In this document: one piece after another, positions 45,602 to 55,478 of the stretch | How positions within the stretch are numbered: the stretch's first letter is position 1 | How the letters are laid out: the number at the start of each line of letters is the position of its first letter | From: Caminibacter pacificus | GTDB taxonomy: Bacteria > Campylobacterota > Campylobacteria > Campylobacterales > Nautiliaceae | Assembly: GCF_003752135.1 (NCBI RefSeq) | Contig: NZ_RJVK01000001.1 | Coordinates: 620,001 to 684,000 of the forward strand | DNA length: 64,000 nt | Reading direction: 5' to 3' | Notes under the pieces: generated by a model | Databases searched by the model: none | What the model was told of the DNA's origin: nothing | Seen by the model: only the letters and a program-made list of their open reading frames with translations | Position numbers and translations under genes: made by a program

Positions 45602-46387
45602 ATGAGAGAAGTTTTTAAGTACACATTTACAACAATTGCGGAGTGGAAAAAACTTCTGCTTGTAATTTTAACCGTCTCGATTCTAACCGTTATCGAAGCT
45701 TTTCCGGTAATCAGCATTGTAGCGTTTTTGTTTGAAAAGCTAATTTATCTGAGTATCGGAGCATTTTTAATTTTTTTAGTCACTCGCTCAAAAGATATCG
45801 AAAGCTATTTTGACAACCTAAAAAGAAACTCTTTTTCTACGTTTTTATTTCATTTCATTCCAACTGCCAGCGGTATTTTGGTCGCTCTTTTGATTATTTT
45901 GACGTTTTGGATTATGTTTTTCGTTCTTATTTTACAATTCACTAACACAATGTATATTATCGCCGATCCTCATCAAATAATCGTTTCAGTAGAAAATTCT
46001 CCGGTTTTAACACAAATACTTTTAGGATTTTATTCTATCTATTTGATGTTTTATTCTTATGTATTCTTAGGAAAATTCGGAGAAGCTCTATCTCAAGAAA
46101 CATTTAGAGGAGCGTTTTTGAGTATGATATCTTCTTTAATTGATTTCAAATATTGGATAAATACGTTTAATCTAAAATATTTCGTAATCTATTTGGTTTG
46201 GAGTATCATCATTTCGGTTATTTACACGCTTATCGGTTTTACTTATCTTTTTGTAATTTTCCCGGCAATTGTTAACAATCCGAATTTAGGGCTTATCATT
46301 ATTCCTATTTTAGTGGGAATTACTACGATTCTTACTTACTATACGTTTTTCAGTGCTTATTTTGCACACCTAAGCACCGAGGCTTAG
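45602..46387 (+). CDS. Polytopic membrane protein of unknown function
   Basis: A 261-residue inner-membrane protein with about six hydrophobic helices in pairs, and no signal peptide. No motif for a known transporter family is visible. The AAAGGATATAA ribosome site supports the ATG. It diverges from asnB and overlaps the convergent duplicated protein gene by four bases. Confidence 0.75.
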   Translation: MREVFKYTFTTIAEWKKLLLVILTVSILTVIEAFPVISIVAFLFEKLIYLSIGAFLIFLVTRSKDIESYFDNLKRNSFSTFLFHFIPTASGILVALLIILTFWIMFFVLILQFTNTMYIIADPHQIIVSVENSPVLTQILLGFYSIYLMFYSYVFLGKFGEALSQETFRGAFLSMISSLIDFKYWINTFNLKYFVIYLVWSIIISVIYTLIGFTYLFVIFPAIVNNPNLGLIIIPILVGITTILTYYTFFSAYFAHLSTEA

Positions 46388-47454
46388 GCGATATCCATCG
46401 CTGAGCTCGGTTTTTCTTCTACTATTCTTACATTTTGTGCGATTTGAGGAATCGGTACCACTTTTGTTTTAGTTACCACTCTTTGTGGCAAGTGAATTTC
46501 ATGACCTCTTACGTGGATTGTTGTCGGTCTTATTGTCATTTTATATGTAATTTTTACGCCGTATACTTTATTTCCAAATCTGTTTTTAAATTCGCCAGGC
46601 CCTTCCACTCTCAAATCAAACGCATCGGCAGGGAAATATAATCTTTTTGCATACTCTCTTTTTTTACCAGGATGATAGTATACAAGCCACAATACTTTAG
46701 CGCCGCCTTTATATCTGAGCTCTGTCGGAACGTATGTACTTGCTTTTTCTTCTTCTTCAAGGAGTTTAGCCAAATAATCCTCAGCCGTAGTTTCGAAATC
46801 TTGGTCGCTGATTGATTCGTAAAATCTATCCCATCCGTTTACTTCCGCTACGATATTCGCAAGTTCCACACTTCTTTCTTTTTCGGCATTTATAAGTTTA
46901 TCGATAGCTGCTAAAACTCCTTCGTCAAAATGTTCTTCGAAACTCTCAAGATAAGGCAATGTAGATAAAATATCGACAGCTTTTTTTAATTTATCCAAAC
47001 ATTCGACATTTTCGCATAAAACCATACCTTTTCTAATATCACAGAATTCTTTTCTAAGCTCTTCTAAAATATCTACGCCGAGTTTCAAGCTAAATAGTGA
47101 ATTAGTAAGTTCTTCGACGATTTTTTCAGGAATTTTTTTGAGTTCGTCTTCGATATTGATTTCGCTTTTCCAAGGTTCATAGCTTCTATCGAAGTTTTTA
47201 TATTTTGCTACGTAGTTTGCAGTTTTTACAGTTACTCTGTTTTCTTCCAAAGCTACATTTCTTAATTCTTCTATTTTATCACCGAATTTTTTTTGCCAAA
47301 AAGGAGAATAAGTGAGAGTACATAAATAATCACTTCTTTTTTTAAGGTCGGTAAGTTCCGCCGCTTCTTTTACGTTTAACATTTCGTCTCTAATAATACA
47401 ATTAATTCTTCTGATATCCTCTACTGATTCCACTCTTCCGTAGATTCTTGCCAT
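46384..47454 (-). CDS. Unknown protein with an internal ~120-residue duplication
   Basis: A 356-residue soluble protein, not recognised. Numbered from the first of two adjacent Met codons, two halves align with an offset of 119-120. The shared pattern is C-x-I-R, then LKK-x2-D-x-L-x-TL-x-Y, then AN-x-VA-x5-DR-x-YE. It is seen at residues 20-93 (C20, L38KK, D43, AN80, DR90) and 139-213 (C139, L157KK, D162, AN200, DR210). The C-terminal ~110 residues (about 245-357) look beta-rich and end in a proline/valine-rich tail. A near-consensus promoter (47497-47526) and an AAGGAGG site suggest high expression. The second ATG (47454) has the correct spacing. Confidence 0.78.
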   Translation of the reverse strand: MARIYGRVESVEDIRRINCIIRDEMLNVKEAAELTDLKKRSDYLCTLTYSPFWQKKFGDKIEELRNVALEENRVTVKTANYVAKYKNFDRSYEPWKSEINIEDELKKIPEKIVEELTNSLFSLKLGVDILEELRKEFCDIRKGMVLCENVECLDKLKKAVDILSTLPYLESFEEHFDEGVLAAIDKLINAEKERSVELANIVAEVNGWDRFYESISDQDFETTAEDYLAKLLEEEEKASTYVPTELRYKGGAKVLWLVYYHPGKKREYAKRLYFPADAFDLRVEGPGEFKNRFGNKVYGVKITYKMTIRPTTIHVRGHEIHLPQRVVTKTKVVPIPQIAQNVRIVEEKPSSAMDIA

Positions 47455-47469
47455 CATCCCCTCCTTAAA

Positions 47470-47513
47470 AACTTTTGATTTAATTTTCTTTTAATTATTA
47501 TATAACAAAAGTT
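47470..47513. repeat. Inverted repeat enclosing a -10 box
   Basis: AACTTTTG (47470-47477) and CAAAAGTT (47506-47513) form a perfect 8-bp inverted repeat with a 28-base interior containing the TATAAT of the duplicated-protein promoter. It could be an operator or chance in AT-rich DNA. Confidence 0.4.
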
Positions 47514-47526
47514 GAGGGGATGTCAA
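47497..47526 (-). promoter_or_regulatory. Near-consensus promoter of the duplicated protein gene
   Basis: On the minus strand TTGACA (47521-47526) and TATAAT (47497-47502) are spaced 18 bases. Both hexamers are perfect. Confidence 0.8.
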
Positions 47527-47540
47527 TAAACAAACCTAAA

Positions 47541-47798
47541 TTATCTATACAAATTAGAAACACACTCAGGACAAAGTTTTTCACCTTTATTCGCTAAAAT
47601 AGCACACTCTTCTCTTGCTTCTTTAGCATTCATACAATCTATTACGCAATAATGGTCACTAGAAAGTATGTATTCTTTACAAATTGAAGTCGTATCTACA
47701 AAATAACATTTCTTCGTAAGCAAATTTAATTTACAAATAAAAATATGATATACCTCTGACTCCGAATTTCTACATATACAATAAAATACTTTTCCCAT
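47541..47798 (-). CDS. Cysteine-rich small protein
   Basis: An 85-residue protein with ten cysteines, including a final LCPECVSNLYR knuckle and scattered CIC and YC/DC positions. No signal peptide, so a cytoplasmic metal- or cluster-binding role is plausible. The family is not recognised. The upstream region lacks a clear promoter. It lies upstream of, and on the same strand as, the strongly promoted duplicated protein, but is transcribed separately. Confidence 0.55.
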   Translation of the reverse strand: MGKVFYCICRNSESEVYHIFICKLNLLTKKCYFVDTTSICKEYILSSDHYCVIDCMNAKEAREECAILANKGEKLCPECVSNLYR

Positions 47799-47848
47799 GT
47801 TTTACCTTTAACAACTACTAAAAATTTATCGGTTAAGAGAAAAAGAGG

Positions 47849-48355
47849 TTATTGTCGAGATTTATATTTTCTTGAGGTTATAAAAAGATATACCAAGCTT
47901 ACAGCAGGTACGACACTAACTCCGAATAAAAAGCTCATAGTATCAAATATCCCTACATTTTTCAACCATAAAAATCCGGCTATTAGGGCAACATAACCTA
48001 AAATTCTTATAAGATTAAACCCGCCTTTAAATGAAAACAAAAGCGCTTCGTACCATTTTAACTTTTTTTTCTTATATTTTTCAAGCTCTTTTTCTTTAAT
48101 TTCATCTTCTTCATCATACAAATCAAACTGATCGTCATATTTTTTGAGTATGTCTTCTCCGACGTTTCCGTTTTCTATTTGGCGTCTTACCATATTAGAA
48201 TACCCGATAAAACTACCAAGAACGATTAATGAAGTGGCAAAAAAAGCTATTTGCGTATTATATAGCCATATTTGATTATCTTCCAAATAACAAAACACCA
48301 CTATTCCCACATCCACAGATATTAAAACTCTTATTAAATTAAGAAGTTCCCTCAT
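47849..48355 (-). CDS. Membrane protein of unknown function
   Basis: A 168-residue protein with about four membrane helices: two near the N-terminus, a charged cytoplasmic loop (about 65-95, Asp/Glu/Lys-rich) and two more before a basic C-terminus. No recognised motif. Its start overlaps the stop of the radical SAM gene (48352) by four bases, forming a two-gene unit. Confidence 0.7.
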   Translation of the reverse strand: MRELLNLIRVLISVDVGIVVFCYLEDNQIWLYNTQIAFFATSLIVLGSFIGYSNMVRRQIENGNVGEDILKKYDDQFDLYDEEDEIKEKELEKYKKKKLKWYEALLFSFKGGFNLIRILGYVALIAGFLWLKNVGIFDTMSFLFGVSVVPAVSLVYLFITSRKYKSRQ

Positions 48356-49257
48356 ACGTACGCCTTATAAAATTTTATTCCCCCAACCCACACTTCTTCA
48401 ATCAAATTCTCTTTTAATAAATCGTTAAATATTCTTTGAGTATGCTCGTCAAAAATATTTTTTACGTCACTCTCGCTAAAAGGTCTTTTTTTTAGAGTCG
48501 TTAAAAGCTCTTCTTTTGTCAAATTTTCAATTTTAAAATCCAATTTTTCTCTTGTCGGAATAAAAATATTTTGATTTTCTATATATTTCGACAGCTCAAA
48601 CAATCTATCGGTACTCACACCCTCCACATTATAAGCCGGAGGTCTGTCTATTGTAGAAATATCCACTCTATCCGGATTGATATCTTTTAATACGTCGTTT
48701 AATTTTTTAAACTCGTCCTCTTTGTCGTTAATACCTTTGACAACCAAAATCTCGATAATAAGCTCTTTATCGTAAATTTTTCTAAAATTTTTTATTCCTT
48801 CGATTATATCTTCGATTTTTATACTTTTGTGAGGTCTGTCTATTTTTTTAAAAATAGACGGTGTGACCGCATCAAGAGAAAGTTTTACGATATCAAGTTT
48901 TTTAAGAGCTTCTTGTATCTCTTTTTTATTTATCGTCGATGAATTACTCAAAATAAGCGTTTTAAATTGTTTGATTTTATCTATCTCATCGATAAGCTCG
49001 CTTAAATATGGATACAAAGTCGGCTCGCCGTTGCTCGTAATTGTTAAAAAATCAAAATCATACCTCTTTACAGCTTTTTTAATATCCTCCATTATCTCTT
49101 CAACTTCTGGCGGATTATCATAAAAATCGACAAGTTTTTCAGGCTCAAGCTCACAATAAATACAATCGAAATTGCATCTTTTTTTGTCAGGAGAGAGGTC
49201 GACTCCCAGACTCATACCAAAGCGTCTGGAAGCAACGGGGCCGAAAATATATTTCAT
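48352..49257 (-). CDS. Radical SAM protein, wyosine-synthase-like family
   Basis: A 301-residue radical SAM protein. The start GPVASRRFGMSLGVDLSP and the cluster motif CNFDCIYCELEP are typical of the COG0731 group that includes TYW1-like tRNA enzymes. NGEPTLYP provides the SAM-binding glycines. Bacterial members have no firmly assigned substrate. The C-terminal ~70 residues resemble a winged-helix extension. It precedes the 168-residue membrane protein gene. Confidence 0.82.
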   Translation of the reverse strand: MKYIFGPVASRRFGMSLGVDLSPDKKRCNFDCIYCELEPEKLVDFYDNPPEVEEIMEDIKKAVKRYDFDFLTITSNGEPTLYPYLSELIDEIDKIKQFKTLILSNSSTINKKEIQEALKKLDIVKLSLDAVTPSIFKKIDRPHKSIKIEDIIEGIKNFRKIYDKELIIEILVVKGINDKEDEFKKLNDVLKDINPDRVDISTIDRPPAYNVEGVSTDRLFELSKYIENQNIFIPTREKLDFKIENLTKEELLTTLKKRPFSESDVKNIFDEHTQRIFNDLLKENLIEEVWVGGIKFYKAYV

Positions 49258-49271
49258 CCGTATCCTTTAAA

Positions 49272-49853
49272 TTAATGTTCGCCTTTATGCATAAAATAAA
49301 GAGCAAGCGCAAGCGCTAAAATACTTCCCGCAAGATAAAGCATCGATAACGGAGTATTGAAATCCATATGAATAACTTTTTTAAAGAAACTAACGATCAA
49401 TACCATTACAACGACTTTTCCGAGTTTGTCTTTTAACTCGTCAAGACTGTGAATTGCAAGGATTTTCGCTCCGATTTCGCTATTTTCCGCATCATCGATT
49501 TCACTAATAAACAGCTCGTAAATACCGAATGAAAAGATTAAAAGCACAACGGCTATCAAATATAAATCCACAGCCCCGATAATTCCGCCTATCAACTCTT
49601 CGTGGAAGTTTTCAGGGTGATAATGCATAAAGAAATATTTATACGTGATAACAGCCATATGCCAAACATCCGCACTTGCAATCAAAAACAAAGAAACCGC
49701 ACCTATCATTCCGAAAATAACCGCAAGAATCGCGATTAATCTACTCTTCCACAAACTCGCTTCAAAAATAGCTTCGATAATTCCTCTTTTGTGGTCGTGA
49801 TTTTTTAATAAAAACCCTTCGTTTCTCTCATGATTATTACTTGTATGTTCCAT
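49272..49853 (-). CDS. YqhA-family (UPF0114) inner-membrane protein
   Basis: A 193-residue protein with about four membrane helices. The LIGGIIGAVDLYLIAVVLLI segment and the following GIYELFISEID are characteristic of YqhA/UPF0114. Function is unknown across the family. It follows asd with a one-base overlap and may be expressed with it. Confidence 0.8.
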   Translation of the reverse strand: MEHTSNNHERNEGFLLKNHDHKRGIIEAIFEASLWKSRLIAILAVIFGMIGAVSLFLIASADVWHMAVITYKYFFMHYHPENFHEELIGGIIGAVDLYLIAVVLLIFSFGIYELFISEIDDAENSEIGAKILAIHSLDELKDKLGKVVVMVLIVSFFKKVIHMDFNTPLSMLYLAGSILALALALYFMHKGEH

Positions 49854-50881
49854 TATTTCCCCTCCATTTCAATCCATTTTTCAGCAATTCTAACAGCATT
49901 TGTCGCAGCACCGACTCTGATTTGATCGGCAACGTTAAAGAAATGCAACACTTTAGGGTCATACAAATCTTTTCTGATTCTACCGACATAAACATAATCC
50001 GTATCCGTTGCGATTATCGGCATAGGATATTCGTTTTTTTCAGGATTGTCGATAACTTTTACATCTTCGAAATTCGCTAACACTTCTCTTGCTCTATCGA
50101 CATCAACATCTTTTTCACAATAAATCGTAATAGCTTCGCTGTGACTTCTAAGTACGGGTACTCTCACACATGTCGGAGCCACTTGAATATCGGCGTGCAT
50201 AATTTTTTTGGTTTCGTTTACCATTTTAAGCTCTTCTTTAGTCCAGCCTCCGTCCATAAATTTATCGATATGCGGAATTACGTTAAGAGCGATTTGGTGT
50301 TGGAAAACTTCTCTTTCTTCCACTTTTTTATCAAGTTTGAAATTAAATAGAGCTCTCATTTGCTCAAAAAGCTCTTCCATACCTTTTTTACCCGCACCGC
50401 TTACCGCTTGATAAGTCGCAACATCCACTCTTTTAATTCCGAACTCTTTATGAAGCGGAGCAAGTGAGATTACCATTTGAATTGTTGAACAATTCGGATT
50501 TGCAATAATCCCTTTTTTATTCCATAGCGCAATATCTTCCGGATTCACTTCAGGTACCACCAAAGGTACGTCCGGGTCCATTCTGAAATAGCTAGTATTA
50601 TCAATAACAACGGCACCGGCTTCAGCCGCACAAGGAGCAAATTTCGCACTAACGCTTCCGCCCGCACTGAAAAATGCGATATCGATTTCTTCTTCTTTAA
50701 AGACATCGCAAGTTAGCTCTTTTACTTTTAAAACCTCGCCTTTAAATTCAACTTCTCTTCCCACACTTCTTGCGCTTGCAAGAGGCACTAATTTTTTAAC
50801 CGGAAAATTTCTCTCTTCCAAAATTCTTAACAGCTCTTCACCTACAGCTCCGGTAGCACCGGCAATAGCTACGTTATACAT
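49853..50881 (-). CDS. asd: Aspartate-semialdehyde dehydrogenase
   Basis: A 342-residue NADPH enzyme converting aspartyl phosphate to aspartate semialdehyde, needed for lysine, threonine, methionine and diaminopimelate. The Rossmann loop is AGATGAVGEEL. The catalytic Cys is in ANPNCSTIQM. The ATG at 50881 has AAGGAG five bases upstream and is preferred over the GTG at 50887. Gene order asd-flgR-flgQ-flgP-gyrA is, from memory, the same as in Campylobacter jejuni. Confidence 0.96.
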   Translation of the reverse strand: MYNVAIAGATGAVGEELLRILEERNFPVKKLVPLASARSVGREVEFKGEVLKVKELTCDVFKEEEIDIAFFSAGGSVSAKFAPCAAEAGAVVIDNTSYFRMDPDVPLVVPEVNPEDIALWNKKGIIANPNCSTIQMVISLAPLHKEFGIKRVDVATYQAVSGAGKKGMEELFEQMRALFNFKLDKKVEEREVFQHQIALNVIPHIDKFMDGGWTKEELKMVNETKKIMHADIQVAPTCVRVPVLRSHSEAITIYCEKDVDVDRAREVLANFEDVKVIDNPEKNEYPMPIIATDTDYVYVGRIRKDLYDPKVLHFFNVADQIRVGAATNAVRIAEKWIEMEGK

Positions 50882-50891
50882 TCGCACTCCT

Positions 50892-52007
50892 TTAAATATA
50901 TAAATCCTCTTTTTTTATCAAGTTTCCTTCGCTCAAAATCGCAGCCCTCTCTACAACGTTTATTAATTCTCTGATATTTCCGGGCCAATCGTATTCAAGC
51001 AATCTCTCAATAGCTTCATCGCTAAATTTCTTATCTTCCAAAGAGTACTCTTTTATAGTTTTTTTGAGTATCTCTTTTGCAATTGGAATTATATCGTCTT
51101 TTCTCTCTCTTAGTGGAGGAATTTTAATCGGTATAGTATTTAATCTATAATACAAATCCTCTCTGAATTTGTTTTCTTTGATTAACTTATCGATATCTTG
51201 ATTGGTCGCACTTATTATTCTTACGTTTAATTTCTTCGGCTTAGTAGCTCCTAAAGGATAAAATTCCCTCTCTTGCAACACCCTCAAAAGTTTAGCTTGC
51301 AAATTATAAGGCATTTCGGCAATCTCATCCAAAAACAAAGTTCCATCTTCCGCTAATTCGAAAAGTCCTTTTTTATCACTCGTCGCATCGGTAAAAGCCC
51401 CTTTAACATACCCGAAAAGCTCGCTTTCAATCAAGTTTTCGGGAATCGCGCTCATATTTATCGCAATAAACTTTCCTTTTTTCCCGCTGTTTTCATGAAT
51501 AAACTTTGCAAATTCCTCTTTCCCCACTCCGCTTTCACCAAGAAGCATAACGTTTGCATTTGTCGGAGCCACTTTTTTCGCCATTTCAAGAACTTTTTTA
51601 GTATTTTCGTCATTTGCGACGAATTTGTGTTTTACGTTTTTATTTTTCGTTTTCGTTTTTTCCTTAACAATAACGTTTCTTTTAATAGCTCCCAGCAAAT
51701 CTTCTATTTCAAAAGGTTTCGTCAAAAAGTCCTTAACCCCAAGCCTCAAAGCTTCAATAGCTCTATTTAAAGTGGCATTTCCCGTAATCATAATCACTTC
51801 GTATTTTCCGTTTAACTCTTTAACAAAATCGATACCGTCCATTTTAGGCATAGTTATATCCGTAATTACCAAATCGACACTCTCATCGAGTTTTTTCAAA
51901 GCATCTACGGCGTTTCTAAATTCAATTACGTCATATCCTTCGCTTTTTAGTGCAAGAGATAACGATTTTCTCATATTTATATCGTCTTCGACAATAGCTA
52001 TTTTCAC
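50892..52007 (-). CDS. flgR: Sigma-54-dependent response regulator FlgR-like
   Basis: A 371-residue NtrC-type regulator: receiver domain with phospho-Asp50 (DLVITDITMP), an AAA+ domain with LGESGVGKEE, and the sigma-54 contact loop GAFTDA in place of the usual GAFTGA. It ends soon after the AAA+ domain and lacks the Fis-type DNA-binding helix. The same absence is known for Helicobacter FlgR, which activates flagellar rod and hook genes from solution. The start codon is GTG overlapping the flgQ stop. The symbol is based on architecture plus gene order. Confidence 0.88.
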   Translation of the reverse strand: MKIAIVEDDINMRKSLSLALKSEGYDVIEFRNAVDALKKLDESVDLVITDITMPKMDGIDFVKELNGKYEVIMITGNATLNRAIEALRLGVKDFLTKPFEIEDLLGAIKRNVIVKEKTKTKNKNVKHKFVANDENTKKVLEMAKKVAPTNANVMLLGESGVGKEEFAKFIHENSGKKGKFIAINMSAIPENLIESELFGYVKGAFTDATSDKKGLFELAEDGTLFLDEIAEMPYNLQAKLLRVLQEREFYPLGATKPKKLNVRIISATNQDIDKLIKENKFREDLYYRLNTIPIKIPPLRERKDDIIPIAKEILKKTIKEYSLEDKKFSDEAIERLLEYDWPGNIRELINVVERAAILSEGNLIKKEDLYI

Positions 52008-52399
52008 TCCTCTTCCTTTATATAAAAATATACTTCATCACCTTTTATAATAATATCAAATCTTTGAGGCAAAAAGACGAGTTTGGTTTTCATCTTGATT
52101 TTTGAAGAAAAATCGTCACTACCGGAAATTACTATCTCTTTTTTTAAAAGTTTTGAAATTATTTCATCTTTATATCGCAAACAGGTAGATTTGATATCTT
52201 TATGTAAAGGAAGAATCAAAAAAAGTTTTTTTGAAGAATCGGTATTAAAAAGAGCTTCGGAGCAGTTGAAATGCTCCGCTCTTAATTGCCCGTTTTTCGA
52301 GACGAAATCAAAAGAGATATAATAATCTCTTGCAAAACTAGATACTGCTAAGAGAATAAGGAGGATTCTCTTCAAGGTATTTATTCCATTCTTTAACAT
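52004..52399 (-). CDS. Exported protein at the flgQ position
   Basis: A 131-residue protein with a signal-like N-terminus (KRILLILLAVSSFA). It has no recognised domain of its own. By position between flgR and flgP it matches Campylobacter flgQ, whose product supports motility with FlgP. Sequence similarity could not be judged by eye. An alternative start is TTG at 52375, which would give a cleaner signal peptide. It overlaps flgP by 62 bases. Confidence 0.6.
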   Translation of the reverse strand: MLKNGINTLKRILLILLAVSSFARDYYISFDFVSKNGQLRAEHFNCSEALFNTDSSKKLFLILPLHKDIKSTCLRYKDEIISKLLKKEIVISGSDDFSSKIKMKTKLVFLPQRFDIIIKGDEVYFYIKEEE

Positions 52400-52937
52400 T
52401 TACTTTCAAACTCATAACAACCTTATACATTCCATTGTTATAAGATTCCTCTTCTATATTAGCACCTCTTATCACGCCTTGGATATATGCTCTAAGAGAT
52501 TCGTTTTGCAACATCATATTTTTAAGAGTCTCACGTCCGTTGATTTTGATTCCGTACAATTTTTCGGCAAGAGCCTTATACGCTTCCAAAATCGCGGCTC
52601 TTCTTGCCATCGCCATAGCTTGCGCCGTAGATTCCATGCCTTCTGCCGGTGCCACACCTACACCCACCGCTTCTACTCTTAAGACACAATTTTTTTGAAG
52701 TCCGGGAATATTGGTAATAACACACGCCCCGGAAAGTTTCTTTTCAACTTTTGGAGTTTGAGGTTTTTGTGGTAATTCGTACTGAGGAATCACCTGATTA
52801 TTTACCGCTTGATAATTTATAGGATTAGGTTTTGTATCGTTGCAGCTATTACATTGGCTTTGAGGCTGCATACAACAACACCCCGCAAGTAACATAGTCC
52901 CGCTTAGCATCCCTGCTATTTTATAGATTTTATTCAT
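52338..52937 (-). CDS. flgP: FlgP-like LPP20-family lipoprotein
   Basis: A 199-residue lipoprotein with a lipobox (LLAGC) followed by a Cys/Gln-rich linker. An LPP20-type domain shows MAMARRAAILEAYKALAEKL and a repeated charged strand near the end. In Campylobacter, FlgP builds the basal disk that anchors the flagellar motor in the outer membrane. Position between flgQ and gyrA supports the assignment. It is longer than C. jejuni FlgP because of the extra N-terminal linker. Confidence 0.8.
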   Translation of the reverse strand: MNKIYKIAGMLSGTMLLAGCCCMQPQSQCNSCNDTKPNPINYQAVNNQVIPQYELPQKPQTPKVEKKLSGACVITNIPGLQKNCVLRVEAVGVGVAPAEGMESTAQAMAMARRAAILEAYKALAEKLYGIKINGRETLKNMMLQNESLRAYIQGVIRGANIEEESYNNGMYKVVMSLKVNVKEWNKYLEENPPYSLSSI

Positions 52938-52980
52938 TCCAACTCCTTTTTCTTTTATATCGGAAAAAGGAGAGGAAAAC

Positions 52981-55434
52981 TTAATCGTTTTCTAAAGGAA
53001 GCTCCGATTCTTCAAGAGATTTTTCAGAAGGAGTTTTTGCGACGCTTACAACTTTATCGTCACTATCAAGTTTTACTATTCTGACACCTTGAGTGTTTTT
53101 ACCAGTTTTGCTGATACTCTCAATCGCAGTTCTTATCATCTTTCCTTTGCTTGTCAAAAGCATTAAATCATGATCTTTTTCAGTAGCCACAACACCTACC
53201 AAATCACCCGTTTTATTGGTAAGTTTCATAGCTATTACACCTTTACCGCCTCTATTGGTGAGACGATATGCGTTAGCTTCGGTTCTTTTCCCGAAACCTT
53301 TTTCGCTAACAGTTAATATTTCTTGATTTTCATCTCTTAAACTCAACGCTCCTACAACCTCGTCACCTTCTATCTTAAACGTAATACCTCTAACACCTCT
53401 TGCACTTCTTCCCATCTCTCTTACGGTATCCACAGGAAATCTTATCGCCATACCTTTTTTTGTTACGATAAAGAGCTCTTTATCTTCAGGTTTTACGATT
53501 TTAGCCGTTACGAGTTCGTCGTTTTCATCGATAGTAATAGCTCTAACTCCCGTACTTCTTATATTTTTAAATTCACTTAAATTCGTTCTTTTTACAACTC
53601 CGTTTTTAGTGAAAAACGCTAAAGATTTGTTTTCATCAAAATCACTCGTTTTAATAATTGTTTGGATTTTTTCATCTTTATCAAGATTAATAAGATTCAC
53701 AATCGCTTTACCCTTGCTCGTTCTGCTACCTTCAGGAATTTTATAAACTTTTAGCCAATGAAGCTGACCTTTATCCGTAATAATCATAAGCGTATCGTGA
53801 GCTTTTGCAATATAAAAATCTTCGATAAAGTCGTCTTCATACGTAGTAAGGGCTTTTTTACCTTTTCCGCCTCTATTTTGTCTTTCGTAAGTTTTGAGAG
53901 GCACTCTTTTTACATACCCTCTGTGAGTAATTGTTACGACCATATCTTCATTCGGAATCAAATCTTCGATATCTATCGCGTCATAGTCGTCTTCTATTTC
54001 AGTGAGTCTATCAGAATGATATTTGTTTTTAATTTCGATAAACTCTTCTTTAATTACGCCGTTTAGTACGCTCTCTTCTTTTAAAATTGACGTCAAATAT
54101 GCAATTTTTTCCATTAATTCGTCATACTCTTTTTGAAGTTTTTCAGTTTCGAGTGAAGTCAAGCGGCTTAGTTTCATATCAAGAATAGCTTGAGCTTGCA
54201 CTTCAGATAGCGAGAATCTATCCATTAGTTTTGCTTTTGCTTCTTTAGCATCGGCCGATTTTTTAATAATCTCTACAACCTCATCAATATTCGCAAGAGC
54301 GATTAACAACCCTTCTAAAATATGAGCTCTTCTTTTAGCCTCTTCAAGTTCGTAAATCGTTCTTCTGATAACTACGGTTTTTCTGAATTTGATAAACGTA
54401 TTTAAAATCTCCATTAAATTGAAAAGTTTAGGCTCTTTGTCGATAATCGCAAGCATATTGATACCGAAACTTACTTGCATTTGAGTGTGTTTGTATAGGT
54501 TATTGAGTACTATTTCGCTCATCGCATCTTTTTTCAGCTCTATTACAACCCTGATACCTTCTCTATCACTCTCGTCTCTAATTTCGCTGATACCTTCAAC
54601 AATTTTATCTTTAACAAGGTCGCTTATTTTTTCGATAAGCTTCGCTTTATTAACTTGATAAGGAAGCTCGTCTATTACGATAATTTCTCTGTTTCCTCTA
54701 TGTTCGATATGGTGTTTTGCTCTTATTTTTATACTTCCTCTTCCGGTTTTATAAGCTTCGATTATTCCGCTTCTTCCGAAAATTATACCGCCTGTCGGAA
54801 AATCAGGACCTTTTACGAATTGCAAAATATCATCAAGAGTCGCTTCTTTGTTGTCAATCATATAAATCAACGCATCAAGTAGCTCCGTTAAGTTGTGCGG
54901 AGGAATGTTTGTCGCCATCCCTACGGCAATACCACTACTTCCGTTTACAAGAAGATTCGGAAATCTCGCTGGTAGTACGACCGGCTCTTTTTCAGTCCCG
55001 TCGTAGTTCGGTACGAAATCGACCGTATCTTTATCGATATCTTTTAAAAGTTCTTCGGCTATTTTTGTAAGTCTGGCTTCCGTATATCTCATCGCCGCCG
55101 CGTTGTCGCCGTCGATACTACCGAAGTTTCCTTGCCCGTCGATTAGCGGCATTCTCATTGAAAAATCCTGCGCCATTCTGACAAGCGCTTCATAAACCGC
55201 ACTATCTCCGTGAGGGTGATATTTACCTATAACATCCCCGACGATTCTCGCACTCTTTTTATAAGCGCTGCTTGAAGTGATACCCATTTTATACATAGCA
55301 TATAAAATTCTTCTGTGAACGGGTTTTAGTCCGTCTCTTACATCGGGAAGCGCTCTTCCCACAATTACACTCATTGAATATTCAAGATAACTTTTCGCTA
55401 ACGTCTCTTCAATCTTAACCGGAATAACTTGCAT
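52981..55434 (-). CDS. gyrA: DNA gyrase subunit A
   Basis: An 817-residue gyrase A. The catalytic tyrosine is in [10 protein letters not shown], the quinolone region reads [20 protein letters not shown], and the C-terminal pinwheel contains a GyrA-box of the form QNRGGKGKK. It ends in a short acidic tail (ESELPLEND). At the position of E. coli Ser83 the residue is Ala (DSAVYE), which may reduce quinolone sensitivity, although this is read without alignment. Its co-occurrence with reverse gyrase means the cell can both add and remove positive supercoils. Confidence 0.97.
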   Translation of the reverse strand: MQVIPVKIEETLAKSYLEYSMSVIVGRALPDVRDGLKPVHRRILYAMYKMGITSSSAYKKSARIVGDVIGKYHPHGDSAVYEALVRMAQDFSMRMPLIDGQGNFGSIDGDNAAAMRYTEARLTKIAEELLKDIDKDTVDFVPNYDGTEKEPVVLPARFPNLLVNGSSGIAVGMATNIPPHNLTELLDALIYMIDNKEATLDDILQFVKGPDFPTGGIIFGRSGIIEAYKTGRGSIKIRAKHHIEHRGNREIIVIDELPYQVNKAKLIEKISDLVKDKIVEGISEIRDESDREGIRVVIELKKDAMSEIVLNNLYKHTQMQVSFGINMLAIIDKEPKLFNLMEILNTFIKFRKTVVIRRTIYELEEAKRRAHILEGLLIALANIDEVVEIIKKSADAKEAKAKLMDRFSLSEVQAQAILDMKLSRLTSLETEKLQKEYDELMEKIAYLTSILKEESVLNGVIKEEFIEIKNKYHSDRLTEIEDDYDAIDIEDLIPNEDMVVTITHRGYVKRVPLKTYERQNRGGKGKKALTTYEDDFIEDFYIAKAHDTLMIITDKGQLHWLKVYKIPEGSRTSKGKAIVNLINLDKDEKIQTIIKTSDFDENKSLAFFTKNGVVKRTNLSEFKNIRSTGVRAITIDENDELVTAKIVKPEDKELFIVTKKGMAIRFPVDTVREMGRSARGVRGITFKIEGDEVVGALSLRDENQEILTVSEKGFGKRTEANAYRLTNRGGKGVIAMKLTNKTGDLVGVVATEKDHDLMLLTSKGKMIRTAIESISKTGKNTQGVRIVKLDSDDKVVSVAKTPSEKSLEESELPLEND

Positions 55435-55478
55435 TAATATCCTTTTTTTTGGAAGTTTTTAAGGTAGATTATACCAAA

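Noticed and set aside
45562-45717. A longer asparagine synthetase with a 52-residue N-terminal extension
   Set aside because: The enzyme needs its Cys at position 2, and the extension would overlap the divergent gene and its promoter.
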